Positions 39,853-49,407 are shown, counted from the stretch's first letter. The stretch: DNA of 64,000 nt from Riemerella anatipestifer (GCF_009670965.2 NZ_CP073239.1:806001-870000); one strand, 5' to 3'. The notes: generated from the letters alone by a model not told the origin. Numbers and translations are program-made.

Positions 39853-41178
39853 TTATTTTAAAACCTCAGCTTTAAACTTTTCACCTCTATCTTCGTAATT
39901 TTCAAATAAATCAAAACTTGCACAACACGGCGAAAGCAGTACAGCATCTCCTGCCTCTGCTATGGATTTTGAAATTTTAATAGCTTCCTCCATACTAGAG
40001 GTATTATAGATAAACTCTTTTTTATCTCTAAAGAAATCTATAATCTTTTGGTTATCTATACCTAAACAAACAATTGCTTTTACTTTCTTCTTAACTAATT
40101 CTTCTATTTCGGTGTAATCATTGCCTTTATCCACTCCTCCTACAATCCAAACGGTAGGCTGTGTCATACTTTCTAAAGCGTAATAAGTAGCGTTTACATT
40201 AGTCGCTTTACTATCGTTGATAAATTTAACTCCATTCAGATTAGCTATTTCCTGTAACCTATGGTCTACAGCTTGGAAAGTCATCAATGAATTTCTAATA
40301 CTTTCATTGCTAATATTAAGTATTTTACCCGCTATAGATGCTGCTAAGCTATTAGCCACATTATGATTTCCGATAAGAGCTAAATCTCTAATTTTCATAG
40401 TAAACTCATCTTGAAGTTTTACCACAATGTTTTCATCGTCCATATATCCACCCTCTGCTAGAGTTTCTTTTATGGAGAATGGCACTTTTTTAACCTTTAA
40501 ATCTAACTCTTGAAGAATTTTTTGACTCATTTCATCATCTTTATTATAGATGAAAAAATTATCATATTCTTGATTTTCAGTAATTCGGAATTTAGCTAAA
40601 GCGTACTCCTCATAATTATAATTGTATTGGTCTAAATGGTCTTGACTCAAATTAAGAAGCAACGAAATGTATGGTCTAAAATTTTGAATATCATCTAACT
40701 GAAAACTACTGATTTCCAAAACATAATAATCAAAAGATTCATCGGCTACTTGTTTAGCAAAACTCTTCCCTATATTGCCTCCCAAACCTACATTCATCCC
40801 ATTATCTTTAAGGATATGATAGATGAGAGAAGTAGTAGTAGTTTTACCATTACTACCCGTAATTGCCACAATTTTGGCATTAGTAAATTCCGATGCAAAT
40901 TCTATTTCGGAAGACAGCCTTATTCCTTTCTGATTGATTTTAAATACAATATCTGCCTTTTTAGGAATACCTGGGCTTTTGACCACCCAATCGGCATTTA
41001 AAATTCGCTCTTCATCGTGCTGACCTTCTTCAAATTCTATATTGTTCTCTATCAGTTGTTTTTTGTATTCTTCTTTTATGCTTCCTCTATCGGATACAAA
41101 AACCTCCATACCTTTCTTTTTAGCAAGGTAGGCTGCCCCAAAACCACTTTCTCCAGCTCCTAAAACTACTATTTTCAT
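39853..41178 (-). CDS. murD: UDP-N-acetylmuramoyl-L-alanine--D-glutamate ligase
   Basis: 441 residues. N-terminal GAGESGFGAAYLAKK, the ATP loop GSNGKTTTTSLIYH, LNLSQDHLDQY and the C-terminal FINDSKATNVNATYYAL and LSPCCASFDLFENYEDRG blocks are specific to MurD. It adds D-Glu to the muramoyl-alanine precursor. It is placed between mraY and ftsW. Confidence 0.97.
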   Translation of the reverse strand: MKIVVLGAGESGFGAAYLAKKKGMEVFVSDRGSIKEEYKKQLIENNIEFEEGQHDEERILNADWVVKSPGIPKKADIVFKINQKGIRLSSEIEFASEFTNAKIVAITGSNGKTTTTSLIYHILKDNGMNVGLGGNIGKSFAKQVADESFDYYVLEISSFQLDDIQNFRPYISLLLNLSQDHLDQYNYNYEEYALAKFRITENQEYDNFFIYNKDDEMSQKILQELDLKVKKVPFSIKETLAEGGYMDDENIVVKLQDEFTMKIRDLALIGNHNVANSLAASIAGKILNISNESIRNSLMTFQAVDHRLQEIANLNGVKFINDSKATNVNATYYALESMTQPTVWIVGGVDKGNDYTEIEELVKKKVKAIVCLGIDNQKIIDFFRDKKEFIYNTSSMEEAIKISKSIAEAGDAVLLSPCCASFDLFENYEDRGEKFKAEVLK

Positions 41179-41207
41179 AGATTCCTTAATGTTTTTATTG
41201 AAAATAT

Positions 41208-42449
41208 TTATCTGATTTTAAGTGTAATTAAACATATAATTGCTAAAACTACCCCTATGATTATCATTCTATTAACAATCTTACTTTCGTGGTAACCACT
41301 CTTTTGATAATGATGATGAAGAGGAGACATTTTAAACAATCGGTTATTTTGAGCATATTCTAATCCATACTTTTTCTTTCTGTATTTGAATACTGCTACC
41401 TGAAGCATTACCGATAAGTTTTCAATTAAAAAGATTCCACATAGCACAGGTATCAATAATTCTTTTCTTAGAATAACGGATAAAACCGCAATAACTCCGC
41501 CTAACATTAAACTCCCCGTATCACCCATAAATACTTGAGCAGGATAGGTATTATACCAAAAGAAACCAATAACCGCTCCTACCATCGCTACCGCAAAAAT
41601 GGTAGTTTCTCCCATATTAGGCAGGAACATAATATTGAGATAATCTGCAAAGATGATATTCCCCGAAACATACGCAAAGAAAGCTAATGTGAGTAAAATA
41701 ACCGCACTCGTACCTGCGGCTAAACCATCTATCCCATCGGTAATATTAGCTCCATTGGAAACAGCTGTAACAATAAATATCGCCATCGGAATGAAAACCA
41801 CCCAAGCCCATTCTTCCGCCTCTTGCTCATCCATCCAGAAGAGAATACCACTATAATCAAACTCGTTATTTTTAATCATTGGTACGGTAGAAATCACTTT
41901 TTTTTCTTCCTTCATAAAGTTCTGTTCTACATTGTTGCGATTAATCTCTTTTGCGTCTGCATATTTTCTTTTAACGGTAATATCAGAATTAAAAAACATT
42001 GTAACACCAACAATTAGTCCTAAACCAACTTGACCTATGACTTTAAATTTACCACTTAAACCGTCTTTATTCTTTTTTATTTTCTTAAGATAATCATCTA
42101 TAAAGCCTATTGCTCCCATCCAAAGCACAGATACAATGAGTAGAATAATGTAAATATTCGTAATCTTAGTAAAAAGTAATACAGGTATTAAGGTGGCTAT
42201 AATGATGATAAGCCCTCCCATAGTAGGAGTGCCTTCTTTTTGTTTTTGCCCATCTAACCCTAAATCTCTCACCAACTCTCCCATCTGTTTTCTACGAAGA
42301 AAATTGATGATTTTTTTACCATAAACCAATGCAATAATAAGCGACAACAGAACCGCCATAGCAGCCCTAAAAGAAATGTACCTCAACAGGTTAAGACCTG
42401 GTATATGTATGCCGTTAGCCGTAAGATATTCGTATAAGTAGTATAACAT
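41208..42449 (-). CDS. mraY: Phospho-N-acetylmuramoyl-pentapeptide transferase
   Basis: 413 residues, about 50 longer than E. coli Mra[21 protein letters not shown] (aspartates of the active site), [17 protein letters not shown] and the [11 protein letters not shown] histidine loop are all present. The extra length is a hydrophilic insertion at about 160-225 between transmembrane helices. MraY makes lipid I from the UDP-MurNAc-pentapeptide. Confidence 0.96.
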   Translation of the reverse strand: MLYYLYEYLTANGIHIPGLNLLRYISFRAAMAVLLSLIIALVYGKKIINFLRRKQMGELVRDLGLDGQKQKEGTPTMGGLIIIIATLIPVLLFTKITNIYIILLIVSVLWMGAIGFIDDYLKKIKKNKDGLSGKFKVIGQVGLGLIVGVTMFFNSDITVKRKYADAKEINRNNVEQNFMKEEKKVISTVPMIKNNEFDYSGILFWMDEQEAEEWAWVVFIPMAIFIVTAVSNGANITDGIDGLAAGTSAVILLTLAFFAYVSGNIIFADYLNIMFLPNMGETTIFAVAMVGAVIGFFWYNTYPAQVFMGDTGSLMLGGVIAVLSVILRKELLIPVLCGIFLIENLSVMLQVAVFKYRKKKYGLEYAQNNRLFKMSPLHHHYQKSGYHESKIVNRMIIIGVVLAIICLITLKIR

Positions 42450-42482
42450 ATTTGTATTTCTTATTTTTAAATTATTGTTTTT

Positions 42483-43943
42483 CTATTTACTCATCATTTT
42501 ACACAATTCTAATATCACCTCTTTATCATCAAAGTGATGTTTTACCCCATTAACCTCCTGATAAGTTTCGTGACCTTTCCCCGCCACGAGTATAATATCT
42601 TTTGGCTCTGCAAATTTTATAGCCATTTTAATAGCTTCTCTTCTGTCTGGAACTACCGTATATTTACTAAAACATTGTGGCTCCACGCCCGCCTCTATCT
42701 CTTGGATAATGGTGTTAGGGTCTTCTGTTCTAGGATTATCTGATGTAATAATTGCTAGAGTAGATTTCTGTGTGGCTATTTTACCCATTTCTGGGCGTTT
42801 GCTATGGTCTCTATCACCACCACAACCAAACACACTAATCAACCTTTCGTTTTTAGTTCGTATTTCGTTGATGGAATCTAGAATATTCTCTAAAGCATCT
42901 GGCGTGTGTGCATAATCTACCACAAAAAAGATTCCTCCTTCTGACTTTATCGTTTCAAACCTACCATTAACTCTTTTCAGTTGGGAAATTGCCGTAAGTA
43001 TTTCCACTTCATCAAACCCTAGCTCTCTCGCTATACCGAATACTAAAAGCAAATTATAGACATTAAACTTCCCTGTCAGGCTCGTCCAAACTTCTTTACC
43101 ATTAAAATTGAGCAACATTCCGTTAAAATCCACCTCTAACAATCGCCCATGATAATCGCTTAAAGTTTTTAACGCATAGGTTTTCTTTTTAGCCTTGGTG
43201 TTTTGGAGCATTACCAATCCGTTTTTATCATCTAAATTAGTAATTGCCACCGCAGAATCTGGCAAGTTATCAAAAAATAATTTTTTGGTATTAAGGTATT
43301 CCAAAAAAGTTTTATGATAGTCTAAATGGTCATGAGTAATATTGGTAAAACCTGCCACTTTAAAATGTAAACCTTCCGTTCTATTTTGATGAATACCGTG
43401 AGAAGAAACTTCCATAAAGGCATACTCACAACCCTGTGCCACGGCTTTTGCCAATAGTTCATTAAGTTTAACCACATCTGGTGTAGTGTGTGTAGATGGG
43501 AAAACTTCGTCACCAATCCTATACTCCACCGTAGAAATAAGTGCAGACGAATAGCCCAAATTCTTAAACACATCAAAAAGCAAGGTAGATACAGATGTTT
43601 TACCATTAGTCCCTGTAACTCCTACCAGATTAAGCTTTTCCGAAGGATTACCATAGAAATTAGATGCTAATTGCCCCAATGCTTTAGACGAATTTTTCAC
43701 TTTAATATAAGTGATGGTTTCATCTAAAACTTCAGGTAAATCTTCCAATACAATAACTTTAGTTTCTTTTTCTATTGCAGAGCCAATAAACTGGTGCCCA
43801 TCTGAAACACTCCCTTTGATAGCTACATAAAGGCTTTTTGCTTCTGCCTTTCTACTATCAAAAATAATAGAGTTTACCTCAATGTCTAATGCACCGATGG
43901 TTTCTAAAACTGGTATATTATGTAATAACTCTCTGAGTAACAT
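42483..43943 (-). CDS. murE: UDP-MurNAc-L-Ala-D-Glu--meso-diaminopimelate ligase
   Basis: 486 residues from the ATG at 43943 (MLLRELLHNI); an in-frame TTG at 43955 sits 4 codons upstream and within 4 bases of ftsI. The ATP loop is GVTGTNGKTSVSTLL. The DNPRTEDP motif is the diaminopimelate-recognition signature; lysine-adding enzymes carry a different sequence there. It thus predicts meso-DAP peptidoglycan, in keeping with lysA in this window. It adds the third stem residue. Confidence 0.96.
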   Translation of the reverse strand: MLLRELLHNIPVLETIGALDIEVNSIIFDSRKAEAKSLYVAIKGSVSDGHQFIGSAIEKETKVIVLEDLPEVLDETITYIKVKNSSKALGQLASNFYGNPSEKLNLVGVTGTNGKTSVSTLLFDVFKNLGYSSALISTVEYRIGDEVFPSTHTTPDVVKLNELLAKAVAQGCEYAFMEVSSHGIHQNRTEGLHFKVAGFTNITHDHLDYHKTFLEYLNTKKLFFDNLPDSAVAITNLDDKNGLVMLQNTKAKKKTYALKTLSDYHGRLLEVDFNGMLLNFNGKEVWTSLTGKFNVYNLLLVFGIARELGFDEVEILTAISQLKRVNGRFETIKSEGGIFFVVDYAHTPDALENILDSINEIRTKNERLISVFGCGGDRDHSKRPEMGKIATQKSTLAIITSDNPRTEDPNTIIQEIEAGVEPQCFSKYTVVPDRREAIKMAIKFAEPKDIILVAGKGHETYQEVNGVKHHFDDKEVILELCKMMSK

Positions 43944-43958
43944 TTTTATTTTCAATTT

Positions 43959-45950
43959 TTATTTTTGTAGTGTAAGATAAATTTTTTGGTCTTTTTTTAT
44001 GATAGTTCCCTCTTTAGGAAACTGCTCCAAAACTTTACCTACACCTTTATAATCTACACGATACCCCAAATTCTCCAACTGAGGGATAACTTCTCTACCT
44101 GCCATACCCACTAATGCAGGCATCTGCTGACGGTTTATTGCTATCTTTACCTTAGGAGCGGTCATCTTATTTAAATTCACTTTTTTATCTTGGAGCATTT
44201 CTTTTTCCACATTCAGTGGTGTTTTTAAGAAAGTTTTTCCTGCTATTTCCTTAAACACCGGAGCCGCCACCGTACCTCCATAAAACCCAATAGAAGTATC
44301 AGGCTGGTTAACCATAACAATACAAGTATATTTTGGATTATCCGAAGGATAAAACCCTGCAAAAGATGCCTGATATTTCATTGGTCCAGCTTTCCAGTAT
44401 TCAAATCTTGCCGTGCCTGTTTTTCCTGCCATTTTAAGGTTAGGTGTAAAGATACTTTTTGCTGTACCTTTTTCTACCGCTTTAGTAAGAGCATCTGTCA
44501 TCATTTTTATGGCTTTATCTGATGCCATCTTATTTACCATTACCTCTGGTTTGGCTTCGTATGTAATCTTACCGTCTTTCATTATTTTGTCTATGAAAAG
44601 AGGCTTTACCATTTTACCATTATTAGCAATACCATTATAAAATGTAGCTAACTGCAACAATGTAAAGTTGGACGAATATCCATAAGACAAAGACGCCAAA
44701 GTAGCTTTGTTCCACCTCTTATCTTCTGGAGTAACTATCTTTGGTTTTGTAATCCCTGGAAGTTCTATATCCATCTTATCAAACATCTTCCATCTTTTAA
44801 GATGATTAAGGAATACCTCTGGCTTATCCGCATAATATTTAGTAATGAGTTTTGCCGTACCCACATTACTTGATTTTGCCAAAACATCACTAATCTCATA
44901 AGTTCCTCCACCGTGTCCGTCAGAAATTCTTTGCTTAGCGTAAGTCCATACTCCACCACCTACATTTACGGTTGTATTTTCATCTATAAAACCGTCGTCC
45001 ATCGCTGCCAAAAGAGACACTACCTTGAAAGTAGAACCTGGTTCCGTAGCATTTTTTATAGCATAGTTATATGAATCTACATAAACCCCACTTTCTTTTT
45101 TTCTGAGATTTACCATTGCTCTTACCTTTCCCGTTTGGGTTTCCATAACGATGACCGTCCCATGGTCTGCATTAAAACTTATTAGCTGCTTCTCCAGTGC
45201 AGAATGAGCAATATCTTGTATCCTTAAATCAAGAGTAGTATAGACATCTTGCCCATCAACAGGTTCTTTAGCCTTCCAATGGTCAATAGGTTTCCACTGG
45301 GTGGAATTAACCCTTTGTTCCAGTCTTGAACCGTCTTTGCCCGATAGATATTCGCTAAACGCTCCTTCTAGTCCAGATTTATAGGCTTCGTTATCCATAC
45401 CTATAGTTCCAGAACCTATTTTTGCGGTAGCCAATTCTCGCTTGTATTTTCTATCAATGATAAAACCGCCCTTATTTTTACCCTTATTAAAGATAGGAAA
45501 CTTTCTTATACGGTCGTACTCATCAAAATCTAAATCTCTTTTAAGAGAATAATACTGATTACCTTTTTTCCTTTGAGCATCAAAATTTTCCCTAAAGTAA
45601 TGCTTAGGTTTCCCAAACATTTTGCTTAAAGAATCGGTAAGAGCTCCTATATTTTTACTATACAGAGTATCTTTTATAGTCTTAAAATCTATATAAACAT
45701 CATACCTCATAACTGTAGTAGCAAGTATAGAACCATCTGATGCATACAAATTTCCTCGTGCCGCCTTTAACGTTGCTTCTCTATAGTTTTTGTTAATATA
45801 ATCCTCTTCTATCTCCTGAACATTAGTATTTTGCAATAAGAAAATACGAATAATAAAAGTGATAAACAAAAAGAAGGCAGCACCTCCAAAAAGATACCCC
45901 CACACTAAAGTTTTATTTCTTTTCTTATCAAATTCGTTCTTAGTTTGCAT
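43959..45950 (-). CDS. ftsI: Class B penicillin-binding protein FtsI (PBP3) with a PASTA domain
   Basis: 663 residues. A single transmembrane helix (about 15-38) precedes the pedestal domain (RGNLYASDGSILA) and the transpeptidase domain. The catalytic motifs are S306-T-F-K309, S360-S-N362 and K510-T-G512. A PASTA domain (about 605-663, PALVGMAGREVIPQLENLGY) closes the protein, as is usual in Bacteroidota. It cross-links septal peptidoglycan in partnership with FtsW. It overlaps the upstream ftsL-like gene by 11 bases. Confidence 0.96.
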   Translation of the reverse strand: MQTKNEFDKKRNKTLVWGYLFGGAAFFLFITFIIRIFLLQNTNVQEIEEDYINKNYREATLKAARGNLYASDGSILATTVMRYDVYIDFKTIKDTLYSKNIGALTDSLSKMFGKPKHYFRENFDAQRKKGNQYYSLKRDLDFDEYDRIRKFPIFNKGKNKGGFIIDRKYKRELATAKIGSGTIGMDNEAYKSGLEGAFSEYLSGKDGSRLEQRVNSTQWKPIDHWKAKEPVDGQDVYTTLDLRIQDIAHSALEKQLISFNADHGTVIVMETQTGKVRAMVNLRKKESGVYVDSYNYAIKNATEPGSTFKVVSLLAAMDDGFIDENTTVNVGGGVWTYAKQRISDGHGGGTYEISDVLAKSSNVGTAKLITKYYADKPEVFLNHLKRWKMFDKMDIELPGITKPKIVTPEDKRWNKATLASLSYGYSSNFTLLQLATFYNGIANNGKMVKPLFIDKIMKDGKITYEAKPEVMVNKMASDKAIKMMTDALTKAVEKGTAKSIFTPNLKMAGKTGTARFEYWKAGPMKYQASFAGFYPSDNPKYTCIVMVNQPDTSIGFYGGTVAAPVFKEIAGKTFLKTPLNVEKEMLQDKKVNLNKMTAPKVKIAINRQQMPALVGMAGREVIPQLENLGYRVDYKGVGKVLEQFPKEGTIIKKDQKIYLTLQK

Positions 45951-46296
45951 TAGTAGAATCTAATTTTATAATCAATTTATGAGGATGATTTTCTAATGGT
46001 ACTAAAGAATCCTTAACTACTTCTTTCCCCAATTCGCTCTCTAATTTTATTTTGATTAATTTACTTTGTGCATACGCATTTCTAGATTTATACTCCTCTG
46101 TTTGCTCTTTCAAAGTATTAATTTGCTTTATTTTTTTGCTCGCTAAATGGTTGGTATAGATAATCCCTGCCATCATTACAGCTAATAATATAAAATACTT
46201 GTAATGAGCCTGTATCTCATCACGATTTAAGAAATTACCCTTAACAATATCACTAAAGGTTAGTTTCTTTTTTTTATATGTTTGTTTTTTAGCCAT
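45940..46296 (-). CDS. ftsL: FtsL-like division protein
   Basis: 118 residues: a short basic cytoplasmic segment, one transmembrane helix (about 32-50), then a heptad-rich coiled coil (about 52-95). Sequence similarity in this family is weak, so the call rests on topology and on the position between rsmH and ftsI, where FtsL is found in most dcw clusters. FtsL forms a complex with FtsQ and FtsB that activates FtsWI. Its end overlaps ftsI by 11 bases. Confidence 0.8.
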   Translation of the reverse strand: MAKKQTYKKKKLTFSDIVKGNFLNRDEIQAHYKYFILLAVMMAGIIYTNHLASKKIKQINTLKEQTEEYKSRNAYAQSKLIKIKLESELGKEVVKDSLVPLENHPHKLIIKLDSTNAN

Positions 46297-46317
46297 CTCT
46301 AACTTTCAAAAAAACAT

Positions 46318-47211
46318 TTATACCTTAATACCTACCCTCATTTTAGCACTTCTCGCTCTAGAGTTAGCCTCAATTTCTTCCTCCGTAGGAACAAATGCTT
46401 TGGATTGTAACAATTCAAACGCTTTGGTATAATTCCCATAAATATCTCTTTCAGGCTCACCATCAAACATTCCATTCTTCAAGAAACGCTTTACCAACCT
46501 ATCTTCCAAAGAATGGTAAGATATTACGACTAATCTTCCACCAGGTTTTAGAATTCTGTAAGCCTGTTCTAACATTTCCTTTAAAGCCTCCAATTCTTGA
46601 TTAACCTCAATTCTTATCGCTTGAAATAACTGCGCAAAAAATTTATTCTGCTTATGTGGAGGAATATATTTAAAAACACTTTTTAAATCTTCTGTTGTCT
46701 TAATCGGTTTTGATTTTCTGTAATGAACTAACTCTCTCGCCAATCTTCTCGCTTCCCTTAACTCTCCATAATGATAAAATATATCAGCTAAATGCTCTTC
46801 CTCGTACTCATTAACCACCTTTTGAGCGTTTAAACCTTGCATTACATTCATTCTCATATCTAGCGGCGCATCACTCCTTGTAGAGAACCCTCTTTCCGCT
46901 GCATCAAACTGATGAGAAGACACTCCCAAATCAGCCAATATCCCATCTACTTGGGTAACCCCATACAACATAAGAGAGTTTTCTAAAAATCTAAAATTTT
47001 GATTGATAAGTGTAAAACGCTCATCGTCTAATTTATTTTCTAAAGCATCTAAGTCTTGATCAAAACCAAAGTGCCTCCCAGCAGGAGACAACCTAGAAAT
47101 AATTTCCCTAGAGTGTCCACCACCTCCAAAAGTACAATCTATATAAACCCCATCTGCATTTTGCACAAGAGCATCTACACTTTCCTTTAATAAAACCGAC
47201 TGATGATACAT
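46318..47211 (-). CDS. rsmH: 16S rRNA (cytosine-1402-N4)-methyltransferase
   Basis: 297 residues. The SAM-binding start YIDCTFGGGGHSREI, GILADLGVSSHQFD, RGFSTRSDAPLDMRMN and GGRLVVISYHSLEDR are conserved RsmH (MraW) blocks. It methylates C1402 in the ribosomal decoding site. It follows mraZ by 19 bases, the universal arrangement. Confidence 0.97.
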   Translation of the reverse strand: MYHQSVLLKESVDALVQNADGVYIDCTFGGGGHSREIISRLSPAGRHFGFDQDLDALENKLDDERFTLINQNFRFLENSLMLYGVTQVDGILADLGVSSHQFDAAERGFSTRSDAPLDMRMNVMQGLNAQKVVNEYEEEHLADIFYHYGELREARRLARELVHYRKSKPIKTTEDLKSVFKYIPPHKQNKFFAQLFQAIRIEVNQELEALKEMLEQAYRILKPGGRLVVISYHSLEDRLVKRFLKNGMFDGEPERDIYGNYTKAFELLQSKAFVPTEEEIEANSRARSAKMRVGIKV

Positions 47212-47230
47212 CTTCTTAATTTACTATAAT

Positions 47231-47692
47231 TTACAAACCTTCCCAATCACTCCCCATTACTTCCTCTGCCAAGCTAGCAAAGTCTTCTTCTTTTATTGCT
47301 ATATTTTCTTCGTAGGATTTTTTATCCCATATTTCAAAAAAATCTCCCACACCAGAAATCACTATTTCTTTTTCCATACCAGCAAAGTCTTTTAAATCTT
47401 TAGGTATCTGCACTCTATCCGATTTATCCACCTCCACCGCCTTTACTCCCGCAGTGAAAACTCTTATGAAATCTACATTTTTCTTTACAAACCTATTCAG
47501 TTTATTTAGTCGCCCCATTAGAGACTCCCAAGTACTCACAGGATAAACTTCTAAACATTTCTGAAACACCGCTCTCTTTATCACAAAATCCTTCCCATGA
47601 GTTTCCGACAAAAGCTTCGCCAACGCTGAAGGCAACTTTATTCTGCCCTTATCGTCTATCTTACACTCATATGTTTCAAAGAAATAATTCAT
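47231..47692 (-). CDS. mraZ: Transcriptional regulator MraZ
   Basis: 153 residues from the ATG at 47692 (MNYFFETYECKIDDKGRIKLP); the frame continues upstream to a GTG at 47731 but that part runs through the promoter. There are two SpoVT/AbrB-like half-domains, each with the DKGR/DKSDR signature (DDKGRIKLPS at the N-terminus, DKSDRVQIPKDL near residue 90). MraZ is a DNA-binding ring-shaped repressor of the dcw operon that it heads. A matching operator-like repeat lies just upstream. Confidence 0.95.
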   Translation of the reverse strand: MNYFFETYECKIDDKGRIKLPSALAKLLSETHGKDFVIKRAVFQKCLEVYPVSTWESLMGRLNKLNRFVKKNVDFIRVFTAGVKAVEVDKSDRVQIPKDLKDFAGMEKEIVISGVGDFFEIWDKKSYEENIAIKEEDFASLAEEVMGSDWEGL

Positions 47693-47698
47693 CGGATA

Positions 47699-47706
47699 CA
47701 AAAATA
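47699..47706 (-). promoter_or_regulatory. Predicted -7 box of the dcw cluster (mraZ)
   Basis: The minus strand reads TATTTTTG, a full TAnnTTTG match, with only 6 bases between it and the mraZ ATG. The transcript is predicted to be leaderless or nearly so. The -33 position falls inside the operator-like repeats. Confidence 0.55.
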
Positions 47707-47727
47707 GATAATATTTTCTAAAAATTT

Positions 47728-47746
47728 CCACTTTTTACCACTTTTT
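47728..47746 (-). promoter_or_regulatory. Candidate MraZ operator (period-10 direct repeats)
   Basis: On the minus strand AAAAAGTGG occurs twice, exactly 10 bases apart (47738-47746 and 47728-47736). A degenerate third unit (GAGTT plus five As) lies 10 bases further upstream. This fits the geometry of known MraZ boxes, which are direct repeats of a G-rich pentamer spaced by 5 bases. The repeats cover the -33 region of the mraZ promoter. Confidence 0.6.
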
Positions 47747-47920
47747 AACTCATTGTGGATAAGTTTTATCTAATCCAACAAATCCACATAACCATCTGAT
47801 TATCTAAATATAACAAAACATTTCATACATCTCTAATAAAACCTCAATCACACAGAAATTTCTAAGTATAAAAAAGTAAAACATTATGATTTTTATATCG
47901 TTTGTTTAATCTTTAATTTG

Positions 47921-47928
47921 TATTTTTG
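47921..47928 (+). promoter_or_regulatory. Predicted -7 box of the alpha/beta hydrolase gene
   Basis: TATTTTTG is a full TAnnTTTG match, 20 bases before the ATG at 47949. The nearest TTG (47902-47904) has a short 16-bp spacing. Confidence 0.5.
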
Positions 47929-47948
47929 CAAGGCTTAGTAGTGTTTTT

Positions 47949-48713
47949 ATGATTTTTAAAACTAAAAAAGAAAAGAAGTTCAATTTTATTGAAGAGGGAG
48001 AGGGACACCCTTTGGTACTCCTGCATGGACTTATGGGAGGACTGAGCAATTTTGATGATATGGTAAAATTCTTTTCTGAAAAAGGGTATAAAGTCTATGT
48101 CCCAGAACTACCTATATATGACCTTCCTGTTCTGAACACGAATTTAACTGCTATTTCAAAATTCGTTGCAAAGTTTATAAAAGAGGAAGTTAAAGAGCCT
48201 GTTACTATTGTAGGCAACTCTATGGGAGGACATATAGGGCTTATCCTTACACTATCAAAACCTGAACTTGTTAAAAACTTAGTTCTTACAGGAAGTTCAG
48301 GATTGTACGAAAAATCTTTTGGAGATAGTTTCCCTAGAAAAGGAGATAAAGAGTATATTAGAAAAAAAACACAAGAAGTTTTCTATGACCCTGTCGTAGC
48401 TACAGACCAACTAGTAGATGAGGTATTTTCTGTAGTTAATGATAGAATGAAAGGTATTAAAACCGTAATGCTAGCCAGAAGTGCTATAAAGCACAATATG
48501 ATAAAAGATTTACCTAAGATTACTTGTCCAACCTGCATTATTTGGGGCAAACAAGACAATGTAACTCCTCCGGAGGTAGCGGTTGATATGCACAAATATA
48601 TCCCTAATTCAGATTTGTACTGGATAGATAAATGCGGACACGCAGCTATGATGGAAAAACCACAAGAGTTCAACGAAATTCTCCTCTCTTGGCTCAAGAA
48701 GGTTAATAAATAA
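47949..48713 (+). CDS. Alpha/beta hydrolase
   Basis: 254 residues. HGLMGGLSNFDD is the oxyanion-region loop. The nucleophile elbow is GNSMGG with Ser91, and the acid and base of the triad fit Asp203 (WGKQDNVTPP) and His231 (KCGHAAMMEKP). There is no signal peptide, so it is cytoplasmic. The substrate is unknown; the fold covers esterases, lactonases and C-C hydrolases. It is divergent from mraZ and ends at its own terminator, followed by engB. Confidence 0.88.
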   Translation: MIFKTKKEKKFNFIEEGEGHPLVLLHGLMGGLSNFDDMVKFFSEKGYKVYVPELPIYDLPVLNTNLTAISKFVAKFIKEEVKEPVTIVGNSMGGHIGLILTLSKPELVKNLVLTGSSGLYEKSFGDSFPRKGDKEYIRKKTQEVFYDPVVATDQLVDEVFSVVNDRMKGIKTVMLARSAIKHNMIKDLPKITCPTCIIWGKQDNVTPPEVAVDMHKYIPNSDLYWIDKCGHAAMMEKPQEFNEILLSWLKKVNK

Positions 48714-48729
48714 GAACTAAAAAAATAGA

Positions 48730-48753
48730 GGAAGCCTAAATGCTTCCTTTTTT
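48730..48753 (+). terminator. Terminator after the alpha/beta hydrolase gene
   Basis: The 6-bp stem GGAAGC/GCTTCC (48730-48735 with 48742-48747) has a 6-base loop and is followed by six or more Ts, 16 bases after the stop codon. Confidence 0.75.
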
Positions 48754-48780
48754 ATTATTTAAAATTTAATACTAATAAAA

Positions 48781-49407
48781 ATGATTTCTATAAAAAATGC
48801 CGAGTTTGTTAAAAGTAGCCAAAAGTGGCAAGAATGCCCCGAAGCTAATCTTCCAGAATATGCATTTATAGGGCGTTCTAATGTGGGAAAATCCTCACTA
48901 ATCAATGCCATTACAGGAAATAAAAATTTAGCTAAAACCTCCCAAACTCCTGGAAAAACTCAACTCATCAATCATTTCATTATCAACGAAGAGTGGTATT
49001 TAACCGATCTTCCAGGTTATGGCTACGCCAAAGTTTCTAAAACCCAAAGAAAAGATTTTGAAAAACTAATTACCAATTATATCCTCAACCGAAAAAATTT
49101 GGTAAATCTTTTCATTCTTGTAGATATAAGACATACGCCTCAAAAAATAGATTTGGAATTTATTGAATGGTGTGGCGAAAGTGGCATTCCGTTTTCTATT
49201 GTTTTCACAAAAGAAGACAAACTAAAGCCTAATGCCGCTAAAAGAAATGTAGAAGACTACACCAAAAAACTACTAGAAAATTGGGAAGAAGCTCCACAAA
49301 TGTACATTACTTCCGCCGAAAAGAAAACAGGCACAGAAGCTATTCTAGAATACATAGAACAAACTAACCTATTTTTACAGCAGAATAAAGTTAACTTTAA
49401 TGAATAA
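48781..49407 (+). CDS. engB: Ribosome biogenesis GTPase EngB/YsxC (YihA)
   Basis: 208 residues. G1 is GRSNVGKS (31-38), G2 region [10 protein letters not shown]3 DLPGYG (76-81) and G4 TKED near 136, all typical of the TrmE-Era-EngA-EngB-Septin class. It assists maturation of the large ribosomal subunit. Its end overlaps the start of the GNAT gene by 8 bases, indicating coupled translation. Confidence 0.95.
   Translation: MISIKNAEFVKSSQKWQECPEANLPEYAFIGRSNVGKSSLINAITGNKNLAKTSQTPGKTQLINHFIINEEWYLTDLPGYGYAKVSKTQRKDFEKLITNYILNRKNLVNLFILVDIRHTPQKIDLEFIEWCGESGIPFSIVFTKEDKLKPNAAKRNVEDYTKKLLENWEEAPQMYITSAEKKTGTEAILEYIEQTNLFLQQNKVNFNE

Noticed and set aside
43944..43955. TTG start for murE
   Set aside because: The ATG at 43943 gives the usual MurE N-terminus; the TTG adds only four residues and lies against the ftsI stop.
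47693..47731. GTG start for mraZ
   Set aside because: The added residues are encoded by the -7 box and operator-like repeats; MraZ proteins start at the ATG at 47692.
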